64,000 nt of DNA from Lineus longissimus (taxonomy: Eukaryota; Nemertea; Pilidiophora; Heteronemertea; Lineidae). The notes beneath the pieces are model-generated. The model worked only from the letters and a program-made list of their open reading frames with translations. It did not search any database and was not told where the DNA came from. The DNA lies in NCBI RefSeq assembly GCF_910592395.1, contig NC_088313.1, forward strand, positions 17,564,437 to 17,628,436, read 5' to 3'. Of the stretch, positions 10,129 through 23,270 are shown piece after piece. Numbering within the stretch: the first letter of the stretch is position 1; each line of letters begins with the position of its first letter. Both the position numbers and the translations under genes were made by a program.

Positions 10129-13100
10129 CTGACGGCTAGAGAGAGAAACACTTTTTAATCAGTTTACTATGGAAACACAGGGAAACATGTTCTTCTTGTT
10201 TTTTTCCAGCGAACCCCTAAACAACGGGTAGAAGGAGCAGTAAGCCGGGGCAGTAAGAAGTGGAAAGACTCAAACATAACACGACAACTGTAATTCTACA
10301 TGTACAACTAAAATCTTTCAATGATTAAACTATAGCCTCAGCCTTCCTTCCCAGGTGCAATAATGTTTATTGGTTCGCCATTAACTGTATATCATATTCC
10401 AGACAGCTCTCTGCGCCTGGGAGTGATTAACCAAATTACAACTGTTTGCGAAGTGCCAATGAATAGAAATTATGTGTTTTATCGGCGTCGTCTGTCACGA
10501 AAACTGCTAGTTACGTTACATTTCTCATTTCAAGTCAGGGCATTCTGATTTTCAAGCCCCCCCCCCCCCGTCCAAAGTGCCTCTTTCTTGGGTTGTGAAG
10601 ATGTACCGAACTCTTCCATGTTTGTTCAAAAATAGACCGAGCTGAGCGCATGTATGGCTATGATTGGAGGCTCACGGCGATTTTGAGATTGTTGATGGCG
10701 GATCAAATCGGGTCCCGGATGTAAAGCAATCACAAGATAGCTTCGGGAGTCTGACCACCTGGTGACGATCAGATTGTGCTGTAAAATGATATTGACAGGG
10801 CTATGATACTTTGCCGTCAAATGACGATGTCTGCGATGGTCTGCGTTTTATTCGTGTGCATTGGGTCCATCAGTTTTGTTTGATACGACAAAAATAGACG
10901 AAACAGCGTGACAGTCCAGTTGACCTTTGCTGTTGAATAAATAACTTTGCTCCTTCCAGTGCTTCACGTTTGGAAGGCATTAATATTTTAGGGTGAGGGG
11001 GTGGCAAGTCTCCATATCATCGCTCATGTGTCGTTCCCACTTATGGCTTACGCAATGGACCATTCATTTATTCCTTGGGCTTCCCGACCAGACATTTCTT
11101 CTAGGATTTATTATTTTCAGTGGGAATTATAGAAAATAACTCCACTGAGCCGAAAATGACAAAAATCAATGCACTGACTACCAGGTACGCTACAATAAAA
11201 AATACGTGCATTCTGTTGCCATGGTTACTGGAATGACAAATTTCAGTTTGGTCTCTTAAATAAAGTACACTAAAATGTTCTTAATTGTGCATTCATCACT
11301 TCAACCATTATATCGGTCATTCTGACGCTTAATCGAATGAAGAGATGAAGTGTGCATGAAGATTTGGCGCGGGTGCCTGGCTCACTTTTTTACAATTTCC
11401 TCATTCCAAATTGTTCGGAGAGAACTGATGATCCAATTTCACCAGCATTTAAAATAAATCAACAGGATAATGTGTCTTGTTCTTGCTGAGGGTTGCATCG
11501 ATTTTAACTTGATCTTGTAAGCAAACTAATGATCCCTATTCTCCAGACTCTAATTGCATTTTTGGTTTTTTTAGCCGTGAGGAAACCGGCTCGAAAAGGT
11601 TTTGAATTTGCTCTGTTAGAGATGTCACGGGCGGCTTTAAATCGCTGCGCGTTGAGAGAAAATGCTGTGCCCAAAAACATGCCCATGTGCGTACGAAAGG
11701 GGTGAGTTTAGTCACTAGCCATCAAACATTATGTCATGTGAACACAAAAGTGTTCACGGCGCACCAAACTCGATGACTTGTTATCCATTTTGTAGGAGTC
11801 CATGTCGCAATGTTGGGTGTGTCGATCAGTAATATTTAAGCCGACATCTTGTTTAGCTTAACTGTTGCGTAAATCTGTGCGAAAATACCGAAATTCCGAG
11901 GGCGGTACCGTGTTCTTGTATAATCGACTCGGGTTTTGTGGCTGATCGAGTTGCCGTATAGGAGTGGTAGTCAAATGTTGAAATTGGATTTTTCTTGTTA
12001 ACACCTATATACGATACCAAGTAAGCTCTCAGAACAACAAACACAGGATAGTGTATCGAATCCACTTCCATTCTGTTTTTTATTGTCCTGGAATTTTTTC
12101 GCTCCTCTTTGAAATATATTTTATCCCAAAGAATCGCCGAGAAAGGATAGTTATCGTGGGGTGCTATTCTCGACAAAGGCATCCTATTGGAATGGACACT
12201 GCTGGATGGCTGGTGCATGAGGTGATTTCGAGCAATGGTTTCGTCACCTACTGGGACCAATCTGTAGCAGAGCATACGATTTTAAGACAAATGGCAATAA
12301 AGTACACCACAGGGAAAACGGTTTGTGATTTATTGCGGTTGTTAATTATTCATGGGGACAGCATGTTTCCTTTACATTGTATCTATTCTATTCAACTACA
12401 GAGATGAATTGCGATGAGGTCCTTCACAAGAATGGTCTGAAATGAAGCGAACACAGGTTGATAAATCATGCCATGCAGACGTTCACCAACAAGCAGGTTT
12501 GAATATTACTTTTCACTACCGACATCCACTTCCGTGGCCCGATTATATAATGTGCAATGACGCTGAGTGTTTCTATCCATCTCCCAACATACTTGCCCAT
12601 CGTGATCATTAGTAATTCGAAGCACGATCCTCGTCAGTTTTGTTTGCCACTTGTGCCACCACACATTTACGAAGTGGGCTCTTCAGATTTGCGAGGAACG
12701 AATACCGTAATCTAGTTACATCGTTGGTTGATTTTTCTAAGGTTACATCGGATTCATTTTTTAACATGGACTATTGTCACCGGCGCCACGGTGTAATGTC
12801 CATTGCATTGCAACTCATGTTCCCTAATGCCTCAGAGAAATCAGCTATTACCATTATTTTGTGCTACAGTGACTGCTTCAAAGATTGGAATGATATACCA
12901 ATGAGGTACTCGAATGATTTCCCCTACGCCCACACCGAGCTACTGGCGCTACACGCAACTCCACCATCAGAGTAGTAAATGTTAACACGCTTTCATAAAC
13001 CATTTGTTATCTTCTCAGCACGCGCACGGGGACGGTTGTCCTTCACTTGTCTGACAGAAGGATAAGGAAATCTTGGTTAAAAGACAGATACGATACTTGC

Positions 13101-13365
13101 TCCTTTAGGCTTCTGCTACTGACATTGACCGAGTAAGAAACAGCTTTGGCGAGGCAAAAACGGAGAACGTATGGCTGGTTAAGACGCCTTCTTTCATCGA
13201 TGTATTCTGATATCGCTGTGAAGCGATTCCTTTGCTACTGTACAGAGACGCAGCGAGTGGAACTTGTAGCACTATAGATATTTGCGCGCAAGGAATATCA
13301 GCTGGTGTTTGTAAAACAATCTAGTTTACCTGCTTGGATACCACTTGCTCGTTGATCAAATTCAG
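10129..13365. other. Intergenic or intronic, no recognised gene
   Basis: Contains a run of 13 C at 10557-10569. The longest frames, minus 12275-11853 (140 codons) and plus 12051-12407 (118 codons), overlap on opposite strands. Neither has a convincing splice border or a recognisable domain. No repeats were recognised. Confidence 0.4.
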
Positions 13366-13827
13366 GGTCATCAGCGCGGACTGTGTTATTCTGGATACAG
13401 TACCAGAGGAGCAAGAAGACCGCTTTTACATCGCCGAGGGCTGAATTGGATGAAGGTAGGCTGATATTTCTATCTCATTCAAACACTCCATGCGATTTAT
13501 CAGATGTTCTGTTTATTTTCAGCTCACAATCTCCTGTTTATGATTAGATTGGAGTATTTATGCCGGAAAATCATGTTTGGCGGAGTTATTTCGCGTTCTT
13601 TCAAGTTTTTCGACCCATATGATATTGACGTGGCTTGGTCATGCGCCGCAACTAAAATACGCTCTAATGCGATTCTATACGCCAACAGCTCTAGAAAATG
13701 CACCAACTACGTTAATTTGAGATGCAAAGCTTATACATTGCCTCTCACGCGAGCCTCCGACTTGTATTGCCGCTACCAAGATAGCTGTTCAGACTCGGCT
13801 ATCATGTCAAAACGTTATGTGTGTTGA
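13366..13827 (+). CDS. Possible two-exon fragment, unrecognised
   Basis: Two plus frames join in phase 1: 13366-13455, after an acceptor-like AAATTCAG and before donor GTAGGC, and 13523-13827, after TTCTGTTTATTTTCAG. The intron would be only 67 bp. The first part has the basic stretch RSKKTAF. The second contains SFKFFDPYDIDVAWSCAA, six cysteines, and ends in a stop. In another frame the first segment reads ILDTVPEEQEDRFYIAEG before a stop, so the frame choice is not forced. No family was recognised. Confidence 0.17.
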
Positions 13828-16800
13828 CCGTCAAGTCTTTCTCCAAGCTGAGTTCCCTGGATGCTATATTGCAGCCAATATCAAAACATGATTCGAAATT
13901 GAAAACATCACTACCTACTCTCACTGCTTGGAACCAGGCAATATTTGCTCTGACTGAATTGACCGACGGCAATATCTCTCCCCATGACGTTGCCATGGCT
14001 TCCTATGAGTTTCCAGCAAAAGAATTATCAAGTAAGATTATAGGCTAGCCAAGATCACGTTTATAACTCGATCAGTTTGGAATGAAACATGTCATGCTGG
14101 GCAGGCGAAATTGCCAGATCTAGCCGAGGGACCTCCTTGTAAATCCGCTGATTTCTGCGCATCTGCTCATAGAACTAGCTGAAGAAACATAAAAGCATTG
14201 CACAAATTGTTGATGGGGCCATTCCTTGAGTTTCAAGCTGACCGGATCCGCTCCTATAAACCTAGTAGCACCAACCGTCATCTTGTGTCTGGGGTTCATA
14301 ACATCCTCTCAAAGGTATCCTGAGATCAGGCGTTTTTACTCCTACGAGTATACGATGCTTTCCTTACTATCGATGGCTCATTTGGTTGGGAGCGCGGGCA
14401 TATGAAAACCACTGGTTCCAAATGTAGTCTTGACACGGTGGTGATTCATGAAAGTGTTACTATGATGGATACTATATTCAGCACTTTCTATATACGTTAG
14501 CATGATTCCTGCAAAAGCTTTAAATCATCGCCGACATTGTTATCATTACAGATTGACGTGCACCTGTAACGAAAGACAAAATTACATTACCTAGTTGGAA
14601 GAAGAACGCGTTTGTTTCCCCATAGCAGCTGTCTACTGATATTTGGTTTGCAAACATCAGCCCACAGTCAACGAGTGTTTACATCTTTAGCAGTTTGCTA
14701 CCAACAAGATGTTTTTCAGGCAAAATGAAACGTTTCAGGAAGGAAAACTGCGGATAACTCTTGGAACTGCGCATGCTTGTTCCCATTTAACTCTGAGTTG
14801 CAGCTACGTGTATCTAAAACCACAGCGCACATGAAAATGGGATACATGCGAATTAAAGCATTAAAGCGTGAAAACGTTCCATGATCCAAAAACTCACATG
14901 TTTGTTGGATGAAAATATATTCACCATTCATATGCTATATGAACGATGCAGATAACAACAACTTTATTATACGTGTCTTCTTATGATAAGCGAACTCGTT
15001 TCAACCCATAACGCGTCTTTTCTACATTCTGAAACCTATTCAGATATCTCCCGAGCGAGATATTGCACAAAACAACATTGGTAATTCTTAAAATAATACC
15101 ATTCATACACCATCACTCATAACTCTACTACTGTTCTTACAACTCGTGGTCTCAGTTATCGGGAAGAGCATTGCATCATGTTTGTATAAGATTCTTGTAA
15201 GTGATACTTGGACAAAATACTTTCCTTCGTGAACTTATTACCCTTTAAACAGGGACCAAAGGTAGTAGTTCACAGTGTATAAAATAATTTCTTGTTGAAT
15301 TCTCTGCGACCCATCCCACATCTTGCGGGCCTTTAGGTTGCCTTATCTCACAAGGTCACATGGAGAAATATCCACCAGTTGTTTCTATCAATTGTATCAG
15401 CAGTGTATATCAGCGGTCATGCACTGCTGATTGTGTATGTTGATACATCTGATAATCCAGTCATTGACATTACTGACACATTCATCAGGTCAATAGGCTC
15501 CCAAGGCGAAAACCGTAAATCGCATTTCTTAATGGTGAAATAATTGAGTACCCCTAGGAGCTTGTCTTCTGGTTATTGCCCCATGGTTCATAAAATCACT
15601 GTTTGGTCTTGTCACATTCAATATGATGGGGTGCGAATGACATGAACACCGCGGATTTATCGCTAGACTAGCGGAGTGTAGCGGCTGGCAACCTGATTGC
15701 GTGGGCATATCACATCGCATATTACTTTCAATGTGATCGTTTAGGTCAGCATCTCGAAGACCACTGACAGGACTGACAATGTTTTTCAATAAATTTGGTC
15801 GTGTCAATCAGTATCAAAGCCACCAAGAAGCCCCACTACACAGGGAATTTTATTCACCATCATTCAGAAACATACCGTCTCATGTTGTTTCCTTAAGATC
15901 GTAGAGCAACCTGGAGACCAACTCTTATTCTGTATCCTCATGGGGTTTTATATTTGAACGCGTAATTACAAATTTCTTTAGGTCGTGCTGCGAATAATAA
16001 TGCACTCGGTAGATGCATAGTTTGACACTGGTGTACCCGAACACATGTTTACCATCATGATAATTGCTTTCTGGGGTCACCAAGAAACATAAAGAAATGT
16101 CAGAGATTTCAATTTTAGGGAAAATACATTTTTCTGCTTTGTTGTAACTGTAACCATCCCGCTTTTCAAATGATATTAGAGATGTAACTGGTTTGGTTCC
16201 AACTGGGCTACAACAATCATAAATGATGCAGTCCTCAGAATATCCCTAATGATGTTTAGTCAAACTCATTTCAGGGAAATGCCTAAAAACCACTCAATCA
16301 TGGATATGCCGATTATTCATCCCTTCCCCAAATGGGAACTCGAGTATATTTGTTATACAAAGCGGATGAAAGTCTTATTACGCGTTGACCTTGTAACAGG
16401 TATGTGAAATGTTTACCCCTTATATTGCAAGGGTGAAAAAAATAAAGTTTCACCCTCTGCCAATATCGAATTTGCTTGACAAGCATGATATGTTGCTGTC
16501 TGGTGTCCCGAGGAAGTGTCCGCATGAATGTCTGGTAATCACCCCAACCGAACCAGCTGTATAATTAGACTCTTGACAAGTGACAGCCTGTTACAACCAC
16601 CTTATTGACATCGATACCAATGCGCCTGAATGAATTCTGCATAGATTGGGCAAACATGGTCGTCTCGTCGGCTTCTCGCAACAAGAACCAAATTGGAGAT
16701 AGCGACTGATCGTCGCGACAGATAAGCGTCTATTAGCTGGGTTGTTTCAAAGATACTTTACCGAGTCAGATACTATGAAAAGGGCCGAGTACCTCCAAGA

Positions 16801-18746
16801 CACAGACTGATATCTCATCTCTGAATCCAAGTTATTGATTGGTCAGCAGACCTGACTTTACTTTTGCTGTTAACAGCTTAGGTGATCATTTTTAAATCTA
16901 TCCTTACTTCAAAGTGATACCTGGAGCGTGATTTAAAAATCTGTGAATGGACTGATTGTAAAAAATAAAATTTTGACACGCCCTGCGTCTTGATTTTTTC
17001 AGTGAGACCTGAACCCAATGTTTTGCACAGGTGAATCACTTCACAGTCAGAAATGCAAGGAGAGTATTTACCTAGTGCGCTTCAAATTGCCACTTAGAGT
17101 GAGAGAAAAACTTGTCAGACTTCATCTAGTATGCAGCAACCGAGCAAATTACTGACATCAGATTGCCATGAATTTACGGGTGGATATAAAATTCGATCAA
17201 TGAATCATAGATGAAATCGAAACGAATCAGCGATTTACGGGACTGTGGAATGATGAATTGATTTTTAATCAACGCAGATTTGATGATATTTTGCGTCGAC
17301 TGTTCAATACTTGTCCTTCACCGAGGGTGTCCTTGACAGCGAGGGTAAACGAGTAAGTGCATAACTATGAGATGAGGATAAAAAACCATGGGTCTATCAT
17401 GTCTATTGAGCAACGATGTGCACGAACAAGAATGATGAAAGCAATGCGTTTTTAGCTTGGCGCTTGGCCCCTAGACATGATTATACTAACTGAGAGTAAA
17501 CGTGTCTGATACATGCGACTTAGCTTTTTGAAAAGAACTAAAAGGTTTCCGAATCGAGCTCACCGATCTTTTAACATGACAGTGTATTAAAGAAAGTCAA
17601 CATTTCTTATTTTTATTTTATCTGCCATCCATTCAGATAATGCTCACGCATTAAAATGGGAGATCTAACTGGAACTCCGAGCTATTACAAGTGATGGAAA
17701 AATGTTGTGACGTTGACAACTGAATAAATGACGATGGGCAAACAGGCAGCTGGAGCAATTTCAGCTAATAGGAAGACGTTTTTGAATACGTATCCAAGAC
17801 TACAAATGTGCTCAGACATAGCCGAGATACTTACTCTTGGTAGGAGACGTGCCTGTTGAAACAGACTTGACAGAATGTTATCTGGCGGGTGTACTTGCAG
17901 TTTTTTCAATTTTATGTCTTGTAGTACATTCCCATTTGAGATACGGAGGCAAGAAATCGCTAACTAAATACCTGGTACGAGTACTGGATAAAAGCCCGGC
18001 CTAGTCTACAAAATATAATGTTTTAACATTAGCCATGACCCTTGGGTTTTGAGCAAGACATCTACCATAGCCTCCATAATGCTATTTACTGAAATCTTTA
18101 CCACAATTTTCATCAAGATATAAAACCAAGTCCCTTCAGGAACCATTCGCAACCAGAAACAAAAAATCATCAGTATGTTGCCGTTGTCACGAAATGCTAG
18201 CAATGTCTTTTTCTAATTCAAATTAATGCCAACGAATGCATTCGCTCGAAGGCACTGCTGGAAATAGACACCTTTATGCATCTAAAGACGTTTTTCACAC
18301 ATCTTGCGACACATGCCCTTAGGCTATGCCAGTTTAGCATAACAGCACAGTATCCAGTAGGCTGTTCCGCAAGCTTGCTCGAGCTTTGTGATAAAAAGAC
18401 TGCATATTATTTGACAAAAACACACAAACTTATACAGTGTCACCTGCTTGATAAAAAATTAAATGATTTTAAGAAAGTGATAGTTTTGCTGTTAACAATA
18501 CATTGTGGTAAGATGATCGCTTGATTTTAATTCTATTACTCCAATCGCTTGGCACCTTCGAACCATCTCTGGCCTTTTCAATCTACCCCCATCCGATAAA
18601 ACAGTGGTTCTTACAGGTGCTATGATCGTGTTTGCAGTTCAAGACGAAACCTTAACCTCTATCTGTATTGGTATACCACACTAAGCATGTACATTGCCAG
18701 ATGGTATGAGCACAGGGGTGCAAACTGCATCCACGGCCATTTCATC
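13828..18746. other. Intergenic or intronic, no recognised gene
   Basis: Only short overlapping frames occur, for example plus 13821-14048 and minus 15807-15529. Neither has strong splice support or a known motif. No repeats were recognised. Confidence 0.4.
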
Positions 18747-19010
18747 ATGATAAATTGGGGGTTGTCTGTTGTCAAAACTTCTTCAAGTTAGTGAACAATT
18801 CCTTTTATGGAAAAACACGTGAGATTTTTTTCAATGGGATTGCATAAAAGGTAAACAACAGAAGTCGCGGACACTCTGCGAACTATCAAACAAAATGATC
18901 ACCATGCAAAATTGGGGGTAGTCTGTTGTCTAAACCTCTTCAAGTTAGTAAACAATTCGTTTTATGGAAAAACGTGAGATTTTTTCGCTGGGATTGCATA
19001 AAAGGTAACA
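18747..19010 (+). repeat. Two-copy direct repeat, period 157 bp
   Basis: Copy 1 (18747-18855) and copy 2 (18904-19010) share AAATTGGGGG, GTCTGTTGTC, CTTCAAGTTAGT, TTTTATGGAAAAA and GGGATTGCATAAAAGGTAA, separated by 48 bp of unrelated sequence. Divergence is modest, with small indels in the T run before GGGATTGC. Confidence 0.85.
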
Positions 19011-19254
19011 TCAATTTGTTCTAAGAGACAATCTGAAGAATTTGTACAGTCCAGATTTGCAAGATTTTGCTCCACCATCCGCCATCCAGATGATGAGACA
19101 AACTTCAGCTTCAAACGTGTACGAAAAGAAGCAATTACAAGTAAACGCAGAATGGCTTAGAAAGGAGACACGATGTCAGACATCTAATTCGAGAACCAAC
19201 CAGAGAACTCCACTTTCGAAGATCAAACAACTGAAGGAGAAGAGTAAAAAGTGA
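19011..19254 (+). other. Hydrophilic open frame beside the 157 bp repeat
   Basis: From just after an in-frame TAA in copy 2 of the repeat the plus frame is open to TGA at 19254. It is rich in Q, K, S, R and T, with LYSPDLQDFAPPSAI and a C-terminal KIKQLKEKSKK. The composition resembles a protein tail more than random AT-rich DNA. No start codon context, clear acceptor or domain was found, so it may be a coding relic or chance. Confidence 0.18.
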
Positions 19255-20233
19255 CAAAATAACAAGGCAGTTAGAAGCTAGTTCTAACCTCATTTTACGA
19301 TGAATGGCTGAAACCTGACACTGTGACAGGTCACTGGTACCAGCTGGGGAAAGTTTTCACGATCACTTGGAGTTCGTATGACATTCAACACTAGAAACAT
19401 GACGCATCTTCGAGAAAAACTGTACGAGGTATTTTCAAATAGCCTGTTCAGCTGCCTCAGTTGAACTGATAGTTCTTAAATACGCAGCTTACAAATGTCA
19501 GGTCTGTCGTCAAGCTACACGATAAGACTACTTCATAATTATAACCTGTAGCTTGTCACCTAGCAGTCTAATGGTGTCATATTAGCTGTGTCACGAGAAA
19601 GTACATATTGGCTCAAATGATAGCAAGAAAGTTAACTTTCCGCGACATGTAATATAGACAGATTAGCCAGATTTGAATACTCTGATATCTTTCACAGCTC
19701 TTACCACTTTGCCGGCCAACTAGCTACCACTCATATCATAGACTGATATGATCAGCTATCATGCCAGCCAGCAGAATGTTATTTTTTGCCCAGTACACTG
19801 ACATTCGCCGCTCCTACTTAATGATAATATGGGATAGTCCTGATAGTTCTGTAGAAATGGTGACATCAGCAGACGATAACTGCGCCTCACAATTTGTATT
19901 CATTGTCTTAAAACGAGAACACACCAGTGCTACAGCCTGCCTCGTATGAACCCTGACATTCTTTGTTTCCACGCCATTAGCACAACAAGATAATGCCTGG
20001 TTCTCGAAGAGAGCCCAATCAACCATAAGAACTGAGTACCAGTCGTGGAGTCTTTAATTTGCACGCAAGCCATCTAGAACATCATAGTTTACATGCACAC
20101 GATCGCATGTCCATATCTTCCAAGCTCTGCCACGCCGAGATAGTTAAGCTCTATCTATCCTTAGATTATTGTTACTCTGAGATCTATCTGGACCATGGGT
20201 ACGACACGATCATCTTCGACCAGCCCTTACAGC
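19255..20233. other. Unannotated stretch
   Basis: No splice-supported frame and no repeat recognised. Confidence 0.4.
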
Positions 20234-20514
20234 TTATTCAACAGTAAAATCATCATAATGGAACTTGATCCCATGTTTAGCCTCAGAGATTAGATATCTT
20301 CCTAAACCCCCAGTTAAAATCGTCACATTGTTGCCGCCGGGAATATTGTAAATTGCATTCAAGTTATTACCATAACGACATACGCTACGTTTGCCGAGGG
20401 TAGTGCGAGTGAACATTGCCTTGTCATGCCTGTTTTCAAAGTGGAAATTTCCAACGATCATGAAATTCCTAAAAGCAGTGTTTTTCACCATTTCCTTTTC
20501 GTTTAAAGGATCCC
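20234..20514 (-). CDS. Possible terminal exon, unrecognised
   Basis: A minus frame runs from 20514, directly after an acceptor-like GGTGCTTCCAG, to TAA at 20234, entering with two bases of a split codon. It contains NFMIVGNFHFENRHDKAMF, NNVTILTGGLGRYLI and ends KFHYDDFTVE. A glycine-pair motif followed by an alternating hydrophobic pattern faintly recalls small secreted beta-rich peptides, but I do not assign a family. No upstream signal exon was found. Confidence 0.2.
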
Positions 20515-20742
20515 CTGGAAGCACCGGTAACCACAGAAATCTGGGAAAGTAAATATTTTTTCGTCATTTGGATTGGATTTGGATGTGAATTGTCCGTGAA
20601 AAGTCTGAAACACCCGGGACTTGTCCGAATTATGTTTTTCTGGCGTTCCAAATTCTTGCTGCTGTGTACTCTAGTATATGATAGTACGCCGCTATGGTAT
20701 CGACTTTCCATAAAAGCCTATCCGGCCCTCTAAAAAAGTCAA
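20515..20742. other. Unannotated stretch
   Basis: A minus frame continues here in a different phase (20711-20469) without splice or domain support. Confidence 0.35.
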
Positions 20743-21103
20743 ATGCTTATATGGAAAAGGTGGCGTTCCCCTCCAGTCCAAAGATCCGTTATGCAAGGCG
20801 GGGTTAAATGCCTTTGGGCTGGACTGTGGCGCAAATGGTCATTTTCAATTATCACGATGTTTGCGCAGAACAGTATACGGTCAGCTTTATGTCTTCGCAA
20901 AATTCAATTATTTTCCCCAATGTCTCCCCCAGATCGAATCTCGGGCTGTTTGTCGCTCAATTGGTGTCCTATGGAAGCAAGTTGCGAGCAAAGTGCGCCA
21001 GGGGTTCAGGGAAGTGTTGTCAAACATGATCAGTCAAAATGTCATGGGGGAAAACTTGTGGCATGGATGCCTTAAAGGACACCTAGATCAGCGCCAAGAG
21101 TGA
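20743..21103 (+). other. Segment open in all three plus frames
   Basis: Three plus frames (20743-21075, 20808-21029, 20861-21103) are open together in a locally less AT-rich segment. The third ends with an amphipathic stretch containing VLWKQVASKVRQGFREVL. Triple openness argues for base composition rather than coding selection, although one frame could be a relic. I name no family. Confidence 0.2.
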
Positions 21104-23223
21104 CGTATAGTGTACAGTTATAATGGGGATCACCTCTTCTAAAAATGGTGGGTGGTATGTAATAGTTGTTGCAATGAATGAGAGCAGTAAGTTCAACTGT
21201 TTCCATGGCACCCACAGTGATGGATTTTTAAAATACTGGATTCACACTACATCGCCGTGCTACCAAACATCACATATCAAACATGACATTTATGAAAAGC
21301 ACTATAGTATCATGAACATGGAAAAACCCCATGGTAAACACAACTATTGAACTCAAGGAACGTACTGACAAAAGCTTTTTCTAGTAGCGTCAGTGCCTTT
21401 AGTGACTCTGATTTCAGCATCGACCGTAGGTCTGACGGAAAGTGCATCGCAAGCTACTGTTCGATTGGATCAAGTCCTTTGTTTGGCCTGGAATCGAAAA
21501 CACAGGTAAAATTTGAAGCTTTAAAAGGGCAAAACAATCGATGTAAAGCAATGTTCTCCAGGCTGCACGCGTAGTGGTGTCGGGAATCAAATCCACTAGC
21601 ATTTGATTGTGAGGCCGAGAAATTAAACACTAAACAAAAATGTTGTTATTCGCAGATATTACACAGTGGGAAGGCCAATTGCTTTCAAACAACAGACACA
21701 CCCAAACACCTTAACACTGGCACTCGCTCAAGCGCTGAACATGATTCTACCTTCGTTATTATTTTGCATCGAAGCCCTATACTGGTTCGCTTGAGATGTA
21801 ATACGCGAGTGGTAATGTAGCGGAGCCAAATGAGCCATCATGACTGGCTTTTGATTAAAAATGAAATGCCAGAACATGTGATACTTGATTGGATGACGAT
21901 CTGTGGAAACGTGGTGACAGGGATTTAAAAACACTTTGGAGAGAGGCAACTCGCTTGATTTGGTTGAATGATTTTGTGATTCATGAACACGTTGGATAGA
22001 TGCCTCGTGTTTGCTTTGGCTAGGTAACAGTAAGTGGTTCAATTAGAACCCACTGATTAGAAAAAAGACCACGATACTCTATCCAAAGGTGACATATTAA
22101 TAATCTAAGAAAGATACCCCTGCGCACTTTCTTTGTTTTCATTGTGGTGAAGGCATAGTCCACTCCGATTGCCTATACTTTAGTATTTGACATGTTTGAC
22201 ATAAAGTATGATAACGATAGGAATCCAAACGGCCCACCATGTCCAATTTGGCTTATTCGCCCGTAAGACGTATCGCATAATGATTGGCATGTTTTGCCCC
22301 ATCATGCATTCGTGACGAGGCTAATATGATGCCCAACTAACTGTACAGTGCTTGAATAATATATCATAGACAAATGGTAACGTCTTTCTGAAGAGATATA
22401 AATTGTGTTCGGCCAGGATATGCATGTTCATTGAGATACTGAACAGTAGTGTGAAGGTCCTCCAAGACCTCATGATGTATTGCTACATACCTCCTAGGCA
22501 TGAAATAACAACTCCTATACGGAAAATAAAAACTTGCACTTGGAATATTTGCTTATTATCCGTTTGTATTGTTGTTTGTAACTTGGAGGACAAAAAGATG
22601 TTACAATCCATGGTTAACCAAGTGATAGGCATCCTGAGATTCAGGATTTGTCGCTCAGTCCCACGCCCACGTGGACAAAAACTACGCAATGCCAAGTAAT
22701 AAGCGAAAGGCCAAGAGAACTTGCTAATGAAAGCGCTAGTGTATGAGAATGTACTGATAGAACAGTGGAAACGCAAATCTCATTCTACGGAATCATCTCC
22801 TAGTGCCACTGCTGTCAGAACACTGCCCTAAAGGAACTGATGATATGAAAAACATCCTTGGACAACAATGCCCATCGGTCAAAGAGAAAAAAAATCCCGG
22901 ACCGGAATACCATCATATTTCGTCTGATAATGGTGAGAGACGGTTGTCGTGCAGCGGCTCAGGAAAGGAAAGGAGATGGCTCTATTGGGAGACAAGAAAC
23001 AAGCAAAAACCTCCTACCACCACCATAGATCGTCAAGCCGGAAATGCTGGGAGCAGATCACATCTCGTGATCTCCGAATCTTCCGGTGTGTTCTAGAATA
23101 TACTGCCAATTAGGCGGGGAGCATGACTGAGTTGTTGTCAATACGTCAATAGGAGATGAAGGGTATACAGATAGGGTACTCTCTGTCGATTTATATTACC
23201 TGTCAAAAATAAGCCAAAAGAAT
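21104..23223. other. Intergenic or intronic; one weak exon candidate
   Basis: At 22801 a plus frame follows an acceptor-like ATCATCTCCTAG. It reads PLLSEHCPKGTDDMKNI and meets a strong donor-like ATGGTGAGA near 22931, so an internal exon of about 130 bp is possible. The other frames here are overlapping and unsupported. Confidence 0.25.
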
Positions 23224-23270
23224 CCCGTTGGCTCAGTGGGAGAGTGTCCGAAAGCCGTGAGTTCGCATAA
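23224..23270 (+). other. tRNA-like relic with a perfect A box
   Basis: 23229-23239 reads TGGCTCAGTGG, a perfect pol III A box, followed by GAGAG as in tRNA D arms. The B box region is degraded to GAGTTCGCATAA and lies too close, as if about 12 nt were deleted. It cannot fold as a tRNA. Most likely the head of an old tRNA-derived SINE. Confidence 0.35.

Noticed and set aside
11853-12407. Overlapping long frames of 140 (minus) and 118 (plus) codons
   Set aside because: They overlap on opposite strands without known domains or clear splice sites; lengths are within chance for this size of window.
20234-20514. Resemblance of the minus frame to small secreted salivary-peptide or MBF2-type proteins
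   Set aside because: Only a GG-x-G step and a loose hydrophobic pattern agree, spacing to the end differs, and no signal-peptide exon was found.
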